Assembly: GCF_039596395.1 (NCBI RefSeq)
Contig: NZ_JBCNJT010000002.1
Span: 930,001 to 994,000, forward strand
DNA: 64,000 bases
Reading direction: 5' to 3'
Source of the DNA: Fluviicola sp.
Lineage (GTDB): Bacteria > Bacteroidota > Bacteroidia > Flavobacteriales_D > Crocinitomicaceae
In this document: positions 51,495-61,204 of the stretch, piece after piece
How the letters are laid out: every line of letters begins with the position of its first letter
How positions within the stretch are numbered: the first letter of the stretch is position 1
Notes under the pieces: model-generated
The model's input: only the letters and a program-made list of their open reading frames with translations
Databases searched by the model: none
Told to the model about the DNA's origin: nothing
Position numbers and translations under genes: made by a program

Positions 51495-54400
51495 TTCAAT
51501 TTTTCGCAAAAAGAGGATTTGCATTTATTCTAAGTGCATGTTTTTTGCTATTAATCGGATTATTGATCAGCTTAAAGCGATCCGGGCGCGAAGACATGCG
51601 GCAATTCCAGCAGGTTTTTTTAAGCCAGACTGCGAAAGCGAAAAATCAATTGAATCACGTTCCCGGAGATTGGAAATCCCTTAGCAAAGGCGCATTTTCA
51701 AAGAAATACAACAACCTGGAAAACACGCTTTTCGTGCATGTTTATCACGGAGATTCCCTGGTTTTCTGGAATACGAATAAATGTCCCGTAAACCGGTTCA
51801 CGGATCTTCATTTTCCGACCAACGGTGTCGTGCAGCTGCAAAATGGCTGGTATTACGCGCAGTTGCTGAAGCAAGGCCCCGATATTTTTGTTGTCACATT
51901 CGGAATCAAACGTGTTTTTCCAATTGCCAATGATCAGCTGAAAGATTACTTTTTCAAACCTTTTCCGGCCATACATGGAACGGTTTCACTGGTAACGGAA
52001 AAAGACCATACTATTTTTGATCAGCACGGGGAAGCTATTTTCGGAATAGACCAGCTGGAGCAAAACCCCGACAATGGATTTTTACTGACCACTATTTTTG
52101 CAACGATCGGTGCAATTATCCTGCTGCTTGCCTTCAGGATCCGGTCTTACCTGAAAACGACACTTTCACGGGTGATTTTCGTGTTTGCGGTTCTGATGCT
52201 CCGCTACCTGGCTTTACGCTTCGATTGGTTTGACTGGATGGAGAATACTTCTTTGTTTGATCCGGGCCTTATGGCTTTAAACAGCTGGATCCCGAATTTC
52301 GGAGAAGTACTCGTGTGGTTTGTTGCACTACTCATGATCACTCCTTCCATTGGAAAAATCATTGCCGGTGTGACCAATCGATTTTTGGTATATGCACTGT
52401 TGCTGCTCATCCCGGTATTGATGATGATTTACCCGCAGATCATCAAGCTGATAATTGTCAATTCCACGATCCCGATTCATTTGAGTGAGCTTCTGAAGCT
52501 GAATATTTTCTCCATTGTATTTATTTTCCTGATCGGTCTGAGTTCTTTAATGCTGTTCCGGTTTTACTTGCTGGTGCTGGAAAGATGGAGAAACCTGAAA
52601 CCGGCACGGATTGAAATTTATGGGATACTTCTTGCGGTATTCGCTTCCGTGATTATTGCCAACGAATGGATTTTCCGCCTGCACGGTTTCTGGATCATCT
52701 GGATGTTTGCGCTTTTCATCGTTTCTGTAGTCATTCACTTTCGCGGAAGCTGGAATTTCACGTTTTACTTGCTGGCTACTTTCCTGGTTTCCTTTGGAAT
52801 TACCATGAACCTTGAAATGGAAGCCAAGAAGAAGGAGCGGGAAGAGCGCCTGCTTTTTGCCAATCAATTGGCCGATGACCGGGATATCAATGCAGAAGTT
52901 GATTTCACCTATGCAAAAGAAAAACTGATTTCGGAACCATTCCTGAAACGATTATTCCACCACGATACCAAACCCAGTTTTTCCGAATTGAAAGAGGCCA
53001 TGGAGTACCAGGTTTTCAAAGGATACTGGGACCGTTTTGATGTGGATTTTTACTACTACCTGGAAGACAGTTTGGGTATCCGTTTGAACGGGATGTACAA
53101 AAAGCAATTGGATGAATTGATTGAAAGACACGGAATCCGGTCTGAAATTGATTCCAGTTTGTACTACGTAAAAGATTATACCAGCCAGTTTAACTACGTC
53201 TTTTACCTGCCGCTGGAACGGAACGGGGTAAATGTGGAGTTTTACGGAACCATGAAATCCAAGCGCATCCCTGAAAAAATTGGTTTCCCGCGCCTGCTTA
53301 TCTCAAAACAAACCGCTGTTTTTGAATCCCTGGAACGCTATTCCATCGCCAAGTATTTTAACAGCCAACTGGTCCTGAATTACGGGATTTACAGTTACCC
53401 GACAGATCTGAGAGTCTTTGGTGATGACAATGAGGGCGGGCATCAGTGGTATGAAAAAGACGGTTTTGAGCACCTGATTTTTAAGAAATCCAGGACGGAT
53501 GCCATTATATTGAGCAAAACCATTCCTTCCTGGCTGTCTTACCTGACAACCACTTCCATCTTACTGGTTTGTTTCGGTGCGATGCTAACGATTGTGCTGC
53601 TGTTGAAACAATTGAACCAGGTCAAAGTTTCGACCGGAATTTCGATGATTACCAAAATCCAATTGGTGCTGATCGGATTGATTGTCATTTCCCTGGGTGG
53701 ATTCAGTATTGCGAGTACCACCATGCTGAGTGGCCAGTACCGCAGTTATTCCACCGACCAGATCCGTGAAAAAGTGAAATCGGTGATCAACGAGATCAAT
53801 TCCAGGCAACGGTTCATGTCGGAGAAATTCAGCGATAAAAACCAGGAAGAACTGGATTATCAGTTGCGCCGGTGGTCGAAAGTATTCCTGGCAGATATCA
53901 ATTTGTATCAATCTGACGGGATCCTGGCGGGAACATCGCGCACCAAGATCTACAACATGGGCTTGCTCAGTGAACAAATGAACCCGAAGGCTTTGTATGA
54001 GCTTCAGTTCAGTATGCGTTCGGAGTTTATCCACGAAGAAAATATCGGTTCGTTGGTTTATTTGTCGGGATATGTTCCGGTATTCAACCACGAGAATGAA
54101 TTGCTGGGTTACCTGAATATTCTTCACTTTGACCAGCGCAATGTTTTCGAGGAACAATTACGGCAATTCTTTGTGGCTATCCTGAACGTTTTCATGCTTT
54201 TGCTGGTTTTGTCCATCCTGGTTGCGTTGCTTGTTTCTTCCTGGTTGACGGGTCCGTTGATGTTATTGCGAAAAAGTTTCTCCCAGTTTGAATTGGGAAA
54301 AAACAGTTCGCAGATCAATTACAAAGCACAGGACGAGATTGGTTCGCTGGTTGCCGAGTACAATCATAAATTAAATGAACTGGCGGAAGCTGCAGCAAAA

Positions 54401-55087
54401 CTGGCCCAATCGGAGCGTGAAAGTGCGTGGAGGGAAATGGCAAAACAAGTTGCGCATGAAATTAAGAATCCGCTTACCCCGATGAAATTGAGCATTCAGC
54501 ACCTACAGCGCGTGTTTGATCCGAATGATCCCAAGGCTGCGGAGCGCATCGAACGTGTGACGAGTTCTTTGATCGAACAAATAGACGCATTAACCCACAT
54601 TGCAAACGAGTTTTCGAATTTCGCGAAACTTCCGCAACCAGTCATTGCTGAAATTGACCTGGGGAGCTTAATTAAGGCCGTTGTGGCGTTATTTGACAGT
54701 GATTCGAACGTGGATATCAGTTTGGAGTTAAACAACTCACAGCAGCGGATTTTGATACCCGGTGACAAAGAAATGCTGCTCCGTGTATTGAACAATTTGG
54801 TGTCGAACGGAATTCAGGCAGTTGCAATGAACCGGAAAGCAACTATTTTGATTACTGTTGAAACTACCGGAGAGCTTGCTCTTGTCCGTGTGAAGGACAA
54901 TGGTACGGGTATTCCGGAAGATCAGATCCAAACGATATTCGAGCCGTATTTCACCACGAAATCAACCGGCACAGGTTTGGGGCTGGCAATGGTGAAACAA
55001 ATTGTTGAAACGCATCACGGTTCGATTGAAATAGAACATACGTCATCCGAAGGAACGACGGTTTTGGTGACGCTTCCAAGATTATAA
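51479..55087 (+). CDS. NtrY-like membrane sensor histidine kinase, orphan
   Basis: 1202 residues, very long for the type. A first membrane segment (about 11-29), an extracytoplasmic domain to about 195, a block of eight or more membrane segments (about 200-450), a large extracytoplasmic domain (about 455-680) and a further sensor domain flanked by membrane segments (to about 920). HAMP follows (WLTGPLMLLRKSF), then the kinase core: phospho-acceptor H993 in HEIKNPLTPMKLSIQH, G1 DNGTGIPED, F-box IFEPYFTTK and G2 GTGLGLAMV. The HEIKNPLTP wording is that of NtrY-type kinases. No response regulator is adjacent. Overlap with udk is 16 nt. Confidence 0.9.
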   Translation: MFKGIIQFFAKRGFAFILSACFLLLIGLLISLKRSGREDMRQFQQVFLSQTAKAKNQLNHVPGDWKSLSKGAFSKKYNNLENTLFVHVYHGDSLVFWNTNKCPVNRFTDLHFPTNGVVQLQNGWYYAQLLKQGPDIFVVTFGIKRVFPIANDQLKDYFFKPFPAIHGTVSLVTEKDHTIFDQHGEAIFGIDQLEQNPDNGFLLTTIFATIGAIILLLAFRIRSYLKTTLSRVIFVFAVLMLRYLALRFDWFDWMENTSLFDPGLMALNSWIPNFGEVLVWFVALLMITPSIGKIIAGVTNRFLVYALLLLIPVLMMIYPQIIKLIIVNSTIPIHLSELLKLNIFSIVFIFLIGLSSLMLFRFYLLVLERWRNLKPARIEIYGILLAVFASVIIANEWIFRLHGFWIIWMFALFIVSVVIHFRGSWNFTFYLLATFLVSFGITMNLEMEAKKKEREERLLFANQLADDRDINAEVDFTYAKEKLISEPFLKRLFHHDTKPSFSELKEAMEYQVFKGYWDRFDVDFYYYLEDSLGIRLNGMYKKQLDELIERHGIRSEIDSSLYYVKDYTSQFNYVFYLPLERNGVNVEFYGTMKSKRIPEKIGFPRLLISKQTAVFESLERYSIAKYFNSQLVLNYGIYSYPTDLRVFGDDNEGGHQWYEKDGFEHLIFKKSRTDAIILSKTIPSWLSYLTTTSILLVCFGAMLTIVLLLKQLNQVKVSTGISMITKIQLVLIGLIVISLGGFSIASTTMLSGQYRSYSTDQIREKVKSVINEINSRQRFMSEKFSDKNQEELDYQLRRWSKVFLADINLYQSDGILAGTSRTKIYNMGLLSEQMNPKALYELQFSMRSEFIHEENIGSLVYLSGYVPVFNHENELLGYLNILHFDQRNVFEEQLRQFFVAILNVFMLLLVLSILVALLVSSWLTGPLMLLRKSFSQFELGKNSSQINYKAQDEIGSLVAEYNHKLNELAEAAAKLAQSERESAWREMAKQVAHEIKNPLTPMKLSIQHLQRVFDPNDPKAAERIERVTSSLIEQIDALTHIANEFSNFAKLPQPVIAEIDLGSLIKAVVALFDSDSNVDISLELNNSQQRILIPGDKEMLLRVLNNLVSNGIQAVAMNRKATILITVETTGELALVRVKDNGTGIPEDQIQTIFEPYFTTKSTGTGLGLAMVKQIVETHHGSIEIEHTSSEGTTVLVTLPRL

Positions 55088-55095
55088 TAAAAACA

Positions 55096-55123
55096 GTAGG
55101 GACGCAATTAATCACGTCCCTAC
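55096..55123. repeat. 28-bp palindromic REP-like element
   Basis: Arms GTAGGGACG and CGTCCCTAC flank a 10-nt centre CAATTAATCA. No T tract, so not a terminator. Same length and same GTAGG...CCTAC ends as the element at 57996-58023. Confidence 0.65.
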
Positions 55124-55140
55124 CTGTTAAAACAACCCAT

Positions 55141-55176
55141 AAAAAAAACCGACCCCGTGGATACGAGATCGGTTTT
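55141..55176. terminator. Bidirectional terminator between the kinase and PA-domain genes
   Basis: AAAACCGA / TCGGTTTT stem with an inner CGT/ACG pair, T tracts on both strands, placed between two convergent genes. Confidence 0.9.
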
Positions 55177-55193
55177 TGAATTTTTATAGCTGA

Positions 55194-56984
55194 TTACTTG
55201 GATACAACCACGTTGAAGCGGCTTGTAGTACCGTTTGCGTAATCCAATGTGAATACGTAAGTACCAGCGTTCATTCCGGCAACGGAAGTCTGGAACTGAC
55301 CGTTCTCAATTTTCACTTGCTGAGCAGAAACCTGACGACCAGCCATGTCTACAATTTTCAATGCAGCATCTCCGGAAGCATTTACTTTAACTGTAATTGT
55401 TTCTTTCGCAGGAACCGGGAATGCAGAAGCACTTACCAATTCATTTTCAGAAACACCTAAGTTAGTTCCTGTATGCAATGCGATAGCAGGAACCGGAAGT
55501 CCGCTGAATCCTGCAGGAGTCCATGTACCGGCATCCGAACGGATAGGGAAACGGATTTCGTCATCATCATTCATTGCAAGATCGTAATGATCTGATGTGC
55601 TGTAAGCCATGTATACTTTCGGAGAATAGTTGTTGATACATACCAAGTAAGTTTGGTTATTTACCAATTGGTAGTTTGGTGCACTTGTAATCGGCATGAA
55701 AACAGGTTTTTCCAACATCGGATCAGCCGGATCCGGGTAAATATAAGATCCTTCAGCAACCTGGCTCAACAGATCAAAAGTTCCGGTTGAAACTGAATGA
55801 TCCGCATCATTCCATGCGTACAATGTCCATGTTACCTCAACTCCGTCTAATGTTACAGTTGCTGTATCAGCTGCACCAACAGTCATACCACCGTACATTA
55901 CACCGTCCATTTTCAATCTTCCTGCATTTGGATCTTTCAATACGATACAAGATTCGAACTGTGTTGTAGGCAATGTAGCTGCGCGGTAGAAACCATCAGA
56001 TTTGATCGTATCCGCAGTCGCGTTCAAACCTGCCAATGACCAAAGACCATTGCTTGTTAAAGCGAAAGTGTTCGAAGATACGTTATCCCCGGAGAATTCA
56101 TCTGCGTTTGTCATGGCAACTGTGTAAGTAACCTCATACTGACCAGCTGTATAAGAAGCAGCAGAGAAAGTAGGAGTTGTCATGTAAACAGAGTCTCCTG
56201 AAGGAATTGTAATTGCGGAAGATGTTTGTGTGTAGATCTGTGTTCCGTTTCTTTTGATCACAGTATTCAAAGTAACACCTGACTGGCTGTTTTGACCAAA
56301 GTTGTACACCCATGTTCCCGGATCGAAAGAGAATTCAGTAGCATTTTGTGCTAATTCCACTGGTTTGGAACCAAACTCTGCTCTTGCGGAACTGTTATCA
56401 AATGTAGATAGGTCATCCCCGTAGTAACCGGTTTTGTCACCGATCATTGCAACTACATCAGCGCCACCATTAATAGCGTTCATGATTGCCTGACCTGTAG
56501 CCAGGTTTACCATCACAACAGGAATCGGAACTGCCGCACCTTCCGTACCACCGTTCATTGCAAGAACAGTTGCATCACGGTTTACGATAATTACCGCAAC
56601 TGCTCCGGCATTGTAACAATTCTGTGCTTTCACACCGAATCCGCATGCACCAACTCCCGGGTTTCCTCCGTCACCACGGAATACCAGTGCAATTTTTCCC
56701 GCCAAATTTTGTGCTTGTGGAGCAGTAAAAGCATTACAACCTGTAGCTGATGCCGGGTTTCCCTGCGCATTGAAACCAGGAGTACCATCATCTGCAACTA
56801 CAACTGTGTCGATAACCGGTGGCAGACCTGCCAGCGTTGCTGTTCCCCAGCTTGAACCATCACCATTTGATGTGAAATCGTAGAACCCTGCGATAGAAGC
56901 TGGCGCTTCAACTGAAAATATCACTTGTGACATAGCAGTTGAACCAACCAGTACTAACCCAAGGGAAAGTAAAAGTTTTTTCAT
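55194..56984 (-). CDS. T9SS-secreted protein with PA domain
   Basis: 596 residues. Signal peptide (LLLSLGLVLVGSTAMSQ), then a protease-associated (PA) domain (about 60-195: NLAGKIALVFRGDGGNPGVG, AVAVIIVNRD, IPVVMVNLATGQAIM), typical of a lid or substrate-binding module. Ig-like and jelly-roll-like domains follow (about 210-500). The C-terminal type A sorting domain is SAFPVPAKETITVKV, MAGRQVS, AGTYVFTLD. There is no protease domain, so PA here may bind peptides or proteins on the cell surface. Inference only. Confidence 0.88.
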   Translation of the reverse strand: MKKLLLSLGLVLVGSTAMSQVIFSVEAPASIAGFYDFTSNGDGSSWGTATLAGLPPVIDTVVVADDGTPGFNAQGNPASATGCNAFTAPQAQNLAGKIALVFRGDGGNPGVGACGFGVKAQNCYNAGAVAVIIVNRDATVLAMNGGTEGAAVPIPVVMVNLATGQAIMNAINGGADVVAMIGDKTGYYGDDLSTFDNSSARAEFGSKPVELAQNATEFSFDPGTWVYNFGQNSQSGVTLNTVIKRNGTQIYTQTSSAITIPSGDSVYMTTPTFSAASYTAGQYEVTYTVAMTNADEFSGDNVSSNTFALTSNGLWSLAGLNATADTIKSDGFYRAATLPTTQFESCIVLKDPNAGRLKMDGVMYGGMTVGAADTATVTLDGVEVTWTLYAWNDADHSVSTGTFDLLSQVAEGSYIYPDPADPMLEKPVFMPITSAPNYQLVNNQTYLVCINNYSPKVYMAYSTSDHYDLAMNDDDEIRFPIRSDAGTWTPAGFSGLPVPAIALHTGTNLGVSENELVSASAFPVPAKETITVKVNASGDAALKIVDMAGRQVSAQQVKIENGQFQTSVAGMNAGTYVFTLDYANGTTSRFNVVVSK

Positions 56985-57112
56985 AACATAAGTAAATTAA
57001 AGATGCACTAAATGTAAAGAAAAATTAACAAACAAAAAATTTTTGTTTCAATAAACTAATTAATTATTGTCTTGATTTTGAACGATTACCCGCACGCTGG
57101 GTGTGTTAAATG

Positions 57113-57142
57113 AAAAAGGCCTTTCAATTGAAAGGCCTTTTT
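57113..57142 (-). terminator. Terminator of the sdhCAB operon
   Basis: A perfect 30-bp palindrome, arms AAAAAGGCCTTTCAA and its complement, ending in a T tract, about 60 nt after the sdhB stop. Confidence 0.93.
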
Positions 57143-57201
57143 AGTTGATATATCGTGGAAATATAACGAATCGATTATCACTTCCTGATTTTTAATCTTT
57201 T

Positions 57202-57966
57202 TTACTCCGCAGCAACCATTGCTTTGAAATATTCGCGGTTCATGCGTGCAATGTTCTCCAAAGAGATTTCTTTCGGGCACTCAACGGCACAAGCACCGGT
57301 ATTGGTACAGTTTCCGAATCCTTCCTCGTCCATTTGTTTCACCATATTCAGAACGCGCTGCTGAGCTTCAACCTGTCCTTGTGGCAATAATGCCAACTGG
57401 GATACTTTCGCTGAAACGAACAACATGGCAGAAGCGTTTTTACAGCTTGCAACACAAGCTCCGCAACCGATACATGTTGCAGCTTCAAATGCTTTGTCTG
57501 CTTCTGCTTTCCCGATCGGAATAGCATTTGCGTCCATGGTGCGCCCGGAAGTGTTTACAGAAACGAAACCTCCTGCTTGCTGGATACGGTCGAATGCCGA
57601 ACGGTCTACCACCAAATCCTTGATTACCGGGAAAGCTTTTGCTCTCCATGGCTCTACGTAGATCGTTTCTCCGTCTTTGAATTTACGCATGTGCAACTGG
57701 CAAGTTGTTACCGCGCGATCCGGTCCGTGAGCTTCTCCGTTGATGTACAGGGAACACATTCCGCAGATCCCTTCACGGCAATCATGGTCAAATGCGATAG
57801 GTTCTTTGCGTTCGTTTACCAGCTGCTCGTTCAATTGGTCCAGCATTTCCAGGAAAGAACTGTCTGTTGAAACATTGTCCAGTTTGTATGTTTCCATACT
57901 TCCTTTCGAATTCGCGTTCTTCTGACGCCAAATCTTCAGGTTTATATTAATTGTTTTTGATGCCAT
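57202..57966 (-). CDS. sdhB: Succinate dehydrogenase/fumarate reductase iron-sulfur subunit
   Basis: 254 residues. Carries electrons from the flavin to quinone. The [2Fe-2S] ligands are C63, C68, C71 (CREGICGMC) and C89; the [4Fe-4S] and [3Fe-4S] centres use C165, C168, C171, C175 ([11 protein letters not shown]) and C220, C226, C230 (ending CP). It is the last gene of the sdhC-sdhA-sdhB operon, 72 nt after sdhA, a gap that holds a 28-bp palindrome. Confidence 0.97.
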   Translation of the reverse strand: MASKTININLKIWRQKNANSKGSMETYKLDNVSTDSSFLEMLDQLNEQLVNERKEPIAFDHDCREGICGMCSLYINGEAHGPDRAVTTCQLHMRKFKDGETIYVEPWRAKAFPVIKDLVVDRSAFDRIQQAGGFVSVNTSGRTMDANAIPIGKAEADKAFEAATCIGCGACVASCKNASAMLFVSAKVSQLALLPQGQVEAQQRVLNMVKQMDEEGFGNCTNTGACAVECPKEISLENIARMNREYFKAMVAAE

Positions 57967-57995
57967 CTTTCAATATTTTAATGGTTGATTGGGTT

Positions 57996-58023
57996 GTAGG
58001 AATGCGATGCTTCGCCTTCCTAC
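57996..58023. repeat. 28-bp palindromic REP-like element in the sdhA-sdhB gap
   Basis: Arms GTAGGAA and TTCCTAC with inner imperfect pairing GCGA/TTCGC, loop TGC. Same size and ends as 55096-55123. It would form a hairpin in the operon mRNA between sdhA and sdhB. Confidence 0.6.
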
Positions 58024-58038
58024 CGGCCCATCATTCAA

Positions 58039-60051
58039 TTATTTGTAATTTCTCGCTGCGATTTTAATATACTCGTAATTCAATACTTCTTTGTGCAACT
58101 CGGATTGGTTGATGTCCATTCCTTTGTATTCCCATGCCCCAACGAAGTTGAAGTTCTGGTCATCACGCAGTGTTTCACCTTCAGCATCCTGGTACTCCTC
58201 GCGGAAGTGACCACCACAAGATTCGTTACGCTGCAAAGCATCTCTTGCCATCAATTGGCCCAATTCCATGAAGTCTGCTACGCGAAGTGCTTTCTCCAAT
58301 TCAGGGTTCAATTCATTTGCGTCTCCCGGAACGTAAACCTCTTTGTAGAATTCTTCACGTAAAGCCGCGATTTCCGAAATAGCTTCCGTTAATCCCTGTG
58401 CGTTACGGGCCATTCCTACTTTGTTCCACATGATGTGTCCCAAACGCTTGTGGAAATGATCTACTGTTTTTGAACCGTTGTTGTTCATGAATCTGGAGAT
58501 CAGACCTCTTACATGATTTTCTGCTTCTTCGAATTCCGGCGAATCCGTTGAGATTTTCCCTGTACGGATATCTCCTGCCAGGTAATCTGAAACGGTGTAA
58601 GGAAGAACGAAATACCCGTCTGCCAATCCCTGCATCAGGGCTGAAGCTCCCAAGCGGTTTGCACCGTGATCGGAGAAGTTTGCTTCACCTGCCACGAAAC
58701 ATCCCGGAATGGTAGACTGCAGGTTGTAATCCACCCAAACGCCACCCATCGTATAGTGAACCGCCGGATAAATTTTCATCGGAGTTTCATACGGGTTCTC
58801 ATCTGTAATTTTTTCATACATCTGGAACAAGTTTCCGTATTTCTCTTCTACCCAGGCTTTACCAAGCGCCATGATTTTTTCCTCTGAAGGATTGTGATCT
58901 CCGGCTACCAAAGCAGCTTGTTTTCCTTTTGAACGGATCTCCGAGGAGAAATCCAGGTAAACACCTTCCATCGTGTCATTTGCTTCGATACCGTATCCGG
59001 CATCACAACGCTCTTTCGCTGCGCGGGAAGCAACGTCACGAGGAACTAAGTTTCCGAAGGCCGGGTAACGGCGCTCCAGGTAATAATCTCTATCTTCTTC
59101 CGCAATCTGTGTAGGTTTTAATTTTCCTGCACGAATTGCTTCCGCATCTTCTTTTTTCTTTGGTACCCAAATACGACCTGAGTTACGCAATGATTCCGAC
59201 ATCAAAGTCAGTTTGGATTGGTTCGTTCCGTGAACCGGGATACATGTCGGGTGAATTTGTACGTAACATGGGTTAGCGAAGTAAGCACCACGTTTGTGTG
59301 CTTTCCATGCAGCCGTTACGTTTGATCCCATCGCGTTTGTTGAAAGGAAGTAAACGTTCCCGTATCCACCTGTACACAAGATTACAGCGTGAGCAGAATG
59401 GCGCTCAATTTCTCCTGTAATTAAGTTACGTGCAATGATTCCGCGAGCCTTTCCGTCCACTTTCACCAGGTCCAGCATTTCGTGACGGTTGTACATCTGT
59501 ACATTCCCCAAACCGATTTGGCGGGAAATGGCCGAGTAAGCACCCAGCAAAAGCTGTTGTCCTGTTTGTCCTGCAGCGTAGAACGTACGTTGTACCTGTG
59601 TACCACCGAATGAACGGTTATCCAGCAAACCTCCGTACTCACGTGCAAAAGGAACACCCTGGGCAACACACTGGTCGATGATGTTTCCGGAAACTTCCGC
59701 TAAACGGTGAACGTTTGCTTCACGTGCACGGTAGTCACCACCTTTGATCGTATCGTAAAATAAACGGTAAATGGAGTCACCGTCATTCTGGTAATTTTTT
59801 GCTGCGTTGATACCTCCCTGTGCTGCAATGGAGTGAGCACGACGTGGAGAATCCTGGAAACAGAACGCTTTTACGTTGTATCCCATTTCTCCAAGGGATG
59901 CTGCTGCAGAAGCTCCTGCCAAACCTGTACCCACAACGATAATGTCGATTTTCGGGCGGTTATTCGGAGCAACTAAGCGCAGGTGATCTTTGTAGTCGGT
60001 CCATTTTTTCGAAATGTGACCTTCTGGTATTTTTGAATCTAGAATAGACAT
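58039..60051 (-). CDS. sdhA: Succinate dehydrogenase/fumarate reductase flavoprotein subunit
   Basis: 670 residues. FAD-binding motif GTGLAG (41-46), covalent-FAD His H73 in [10 protein letters not shown], then substrate-site phrases HPTCIP and [12 protein letters not shown], and the FAD-binding [14 protein letters not shown]. It oxidises succinate to fumarate on the cytoplasmic side of the complex. The length and sequence match the B-type (Bacteroidota/epsilon) enzymes paired with a single cytochrome b subunit. It lies 18 nt after sdhC. Confidence 0.98.
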   Translation of the reverse strand: MSILDSKIPEGHISKKWTDYKDHLRLVAPNNRPKIDIIVVGTGLAGASAAASLGEMGYNVKAFCFQDSPRRAHSIAAQGGINAAKNYQNDGDSIYRLFYDTIKGGDYRAREANVHRLAEVSGNIIDQCVAQGVPFAREYGGLLDNRSFGGTQVQRTFYAAGQTGQQLLLGAYSAISRQIGLGNVQMYNRHEMLDLVKVDGKARGIIARNLITGEIERHSAHAVILCTGGYGNVYFLSTNAMGSNVTAAWKAHKRGAYFANPCYVQIHPTCIPVHGTNQSKLTLMSESLRNSGRIWVPKKKEDAEAIRAGKLKPTQIAEEDRDYYLERRYPAFGNLVPRDVASRAAKERCDAGYGIEANDTMEGVYLDFSSEIRSKGKQAALVAGDHNPSEEKIMALGKAWVEEKYGNLFQMYEKITDENPYETPMKIYPAVHYTMGGVWVDYNLQSTIPGCFVAGEANFSDHGANRLGASALMQGLADGYFVLPYTVSDYLAGDIRTGKISTDSPEFEEAENHVRGLISRFMNNNGSKTVDHFHKRLGHIMWNKVGMARNAQGLTEAISEIAALREEFYKEVYVPGDANELNPELEKALRVADFMELGQLMARDALQRNESCGGHFREEYQDAEGETLRDDQNFNFVGAWEYKGMDINQSELHKEVLNYEYIKIAARNYK

Positions 60052-60069
60052 AAAGTACTTTTTTGAATA

Positions 60070-61029
60070 TTATCTTCTTAAATAAATAACAACTGGAATA
60101 ATCGCAAATAAGAACGGAACTACGATCGAGAATGCTCTTCCCACAAATAAGATCAATCCGTTGTATTTTCGGTGGTTTAGTCCCAATGACTGGAATGCAG
60201 AAGCGAAACCATGCCACAAATGGAACATTAAAACAAACATGGAAACCACGTATAGAATAACTGCAACCAAAGCCAGTTTGTTGGTAGGCTGTCCCTGCTG
60301 GGATTGCCCGAAGAAGTTCATAACCACCGTGTGCAGATCTTTGTAGCCTTCACCCACCTGCAAACCGGTTTGTTTGTCGTATAGGTGAGACACTTCTTTC
60401 ACATCGAAAAGTGCTGTGTCTTTTCCTGCAACTGCTTGTCCTGTTTGAGGATTGAAATAAATACCCTGATTCATTTCTTTGATGGTGTAAGGAATGTACT
60501 CACCTTTTGTCGTAAGCAAATAGTTGATGCGGATATTGGATACCGTAGTTTGTCCGGTCACCGGATTTTGCTGTTTTTCCGATCGGTCAACAATTTTGGT
60601 ATGTAACGGAACCGTTTCAGTGATCTTTTGGGACCACCAGAAATTCGCCATGTGCGTGACAATGAACACTAAAATGATCGTACCCAAAATCGCCATGTAG
60701 CGGGAAGCTGTGCTGGAGTTTGTTCCGGGACGGTTATAAGCATAGTTTTGCGGACGAGCTTTTTTGTTTTGAACCGCCAGGTACAATCCGATGCAGGCAT
60801 GCGCCAAAATGGAGAAGTAAGTGACATAAGCCAGGATCTTGATAAAGATGTTGTGGCCCATGAAGTAAGCATACTCATTGAAAGCACGTCTTCCTTCCTC
60901 TCCCGTTTTTGTAATTAGCTGCAAATTTCCCAGCAAGTGTCCGATAAGAAAGGTGATCAGGAAAAGCCCCGTGAGAGCCACCCAATACTTCTTTGCTAAT
61001 GAGGACGTAAATATTCCAGATTTACTCAT
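60070..61029 (-). CDS. sdhC: Succinate dehydrogenase cytochrome b subunit with extra periplasmic segment
   Basis: 319 residues, about 90 longer than usual. Five transmembrane helices (about 16-36, 60-86, 109-132, 250-271, 295-317) with haem-ligand-type His residues H31, H77, H126 and H270/H273 (HLWHGF), as in single-subunit di-haem cytochrome b of B-type enzymes. Between helices three and four, residues about 135-230 form a hydrophilic, Thr/Gln-rich insert (RINYLLTTKGEYIPYT; YFNPQTGQAV); in close relatives this loop is short. With N-in topology it is periplasmic. First gene of the operon; a -7 box lies 29 nt upstream. Confidence 0.93.
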   Translation of the reverse strand: MSKSGIFTSSLAKKYWVALTGLFLITFLIGHLLGNLQLITKTGEEGRRAFNEYAYFMGHNIFIKILAYVTYFSILAHACIGLYLAVQNKKARPQNYAYNRPGTNSSTASRYMAILGTIILVFIVTHMANFWWSQKITETVPLHTKIVDRSEKQQNPVTGQTTVSNIRINYLLTTKGEYIPYTIKEMNQGIYFNPQTGQAVAGKDTALFDVKEVSHLYDKQTGLQVGEGYKDLHTVVMNFFGQSQQGQPTNKLALVAVILYVVSMFVLMFHLWHGFASAFQSLGLNHRKYNGLILFVGRAFSIVVPFLFAIIPVVIYLRR

Positions 61030-61058
61030 AGTATTTTTAAAAAATGTTTCAAACGTTA

Positions 61059-61066
61059 CAAATTTA
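61059..61066 (-). promoter_or_regulatory. Candidate -7 box (TAAATTTG) of the sdhCAB operon
   Basis: A perfect TAnnTTTG on the minus strand, 29 nt before the sdhC ATG. No good -33 element is visible. Confidence 0.5.
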
Positions 61067-61156
61067 ATAGCTAGAACAACCCGAATGACCCTTTCCTCTT
61101 ATTTAGAAACAATATAGATTATTTTAGAAAAGTGAGAATAAATGCGGATTGGAGCC

Positions 61157-61183
61157 AAAAAAAGCGGCCAGATGACCGCTTTT
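61157..61183 (-). terminator. Terminator after the sugar transporter gene
   Basis: An 8-bp stem AAAAGCGG / CCGCTTTT with an 8-nt loop; T tract on the minus strand. It separates the transporter from sdhC. Confidence 0.9.
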
Positions 61184-61204
61184 CGAAAATTATGAACCGG
61201 GTAT

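Noticed and set aside
53585-54157. 190-codon open frame antisense to the histidine kinase
   Set aside because: It is opposite a conserved kinase gene and matches no family.
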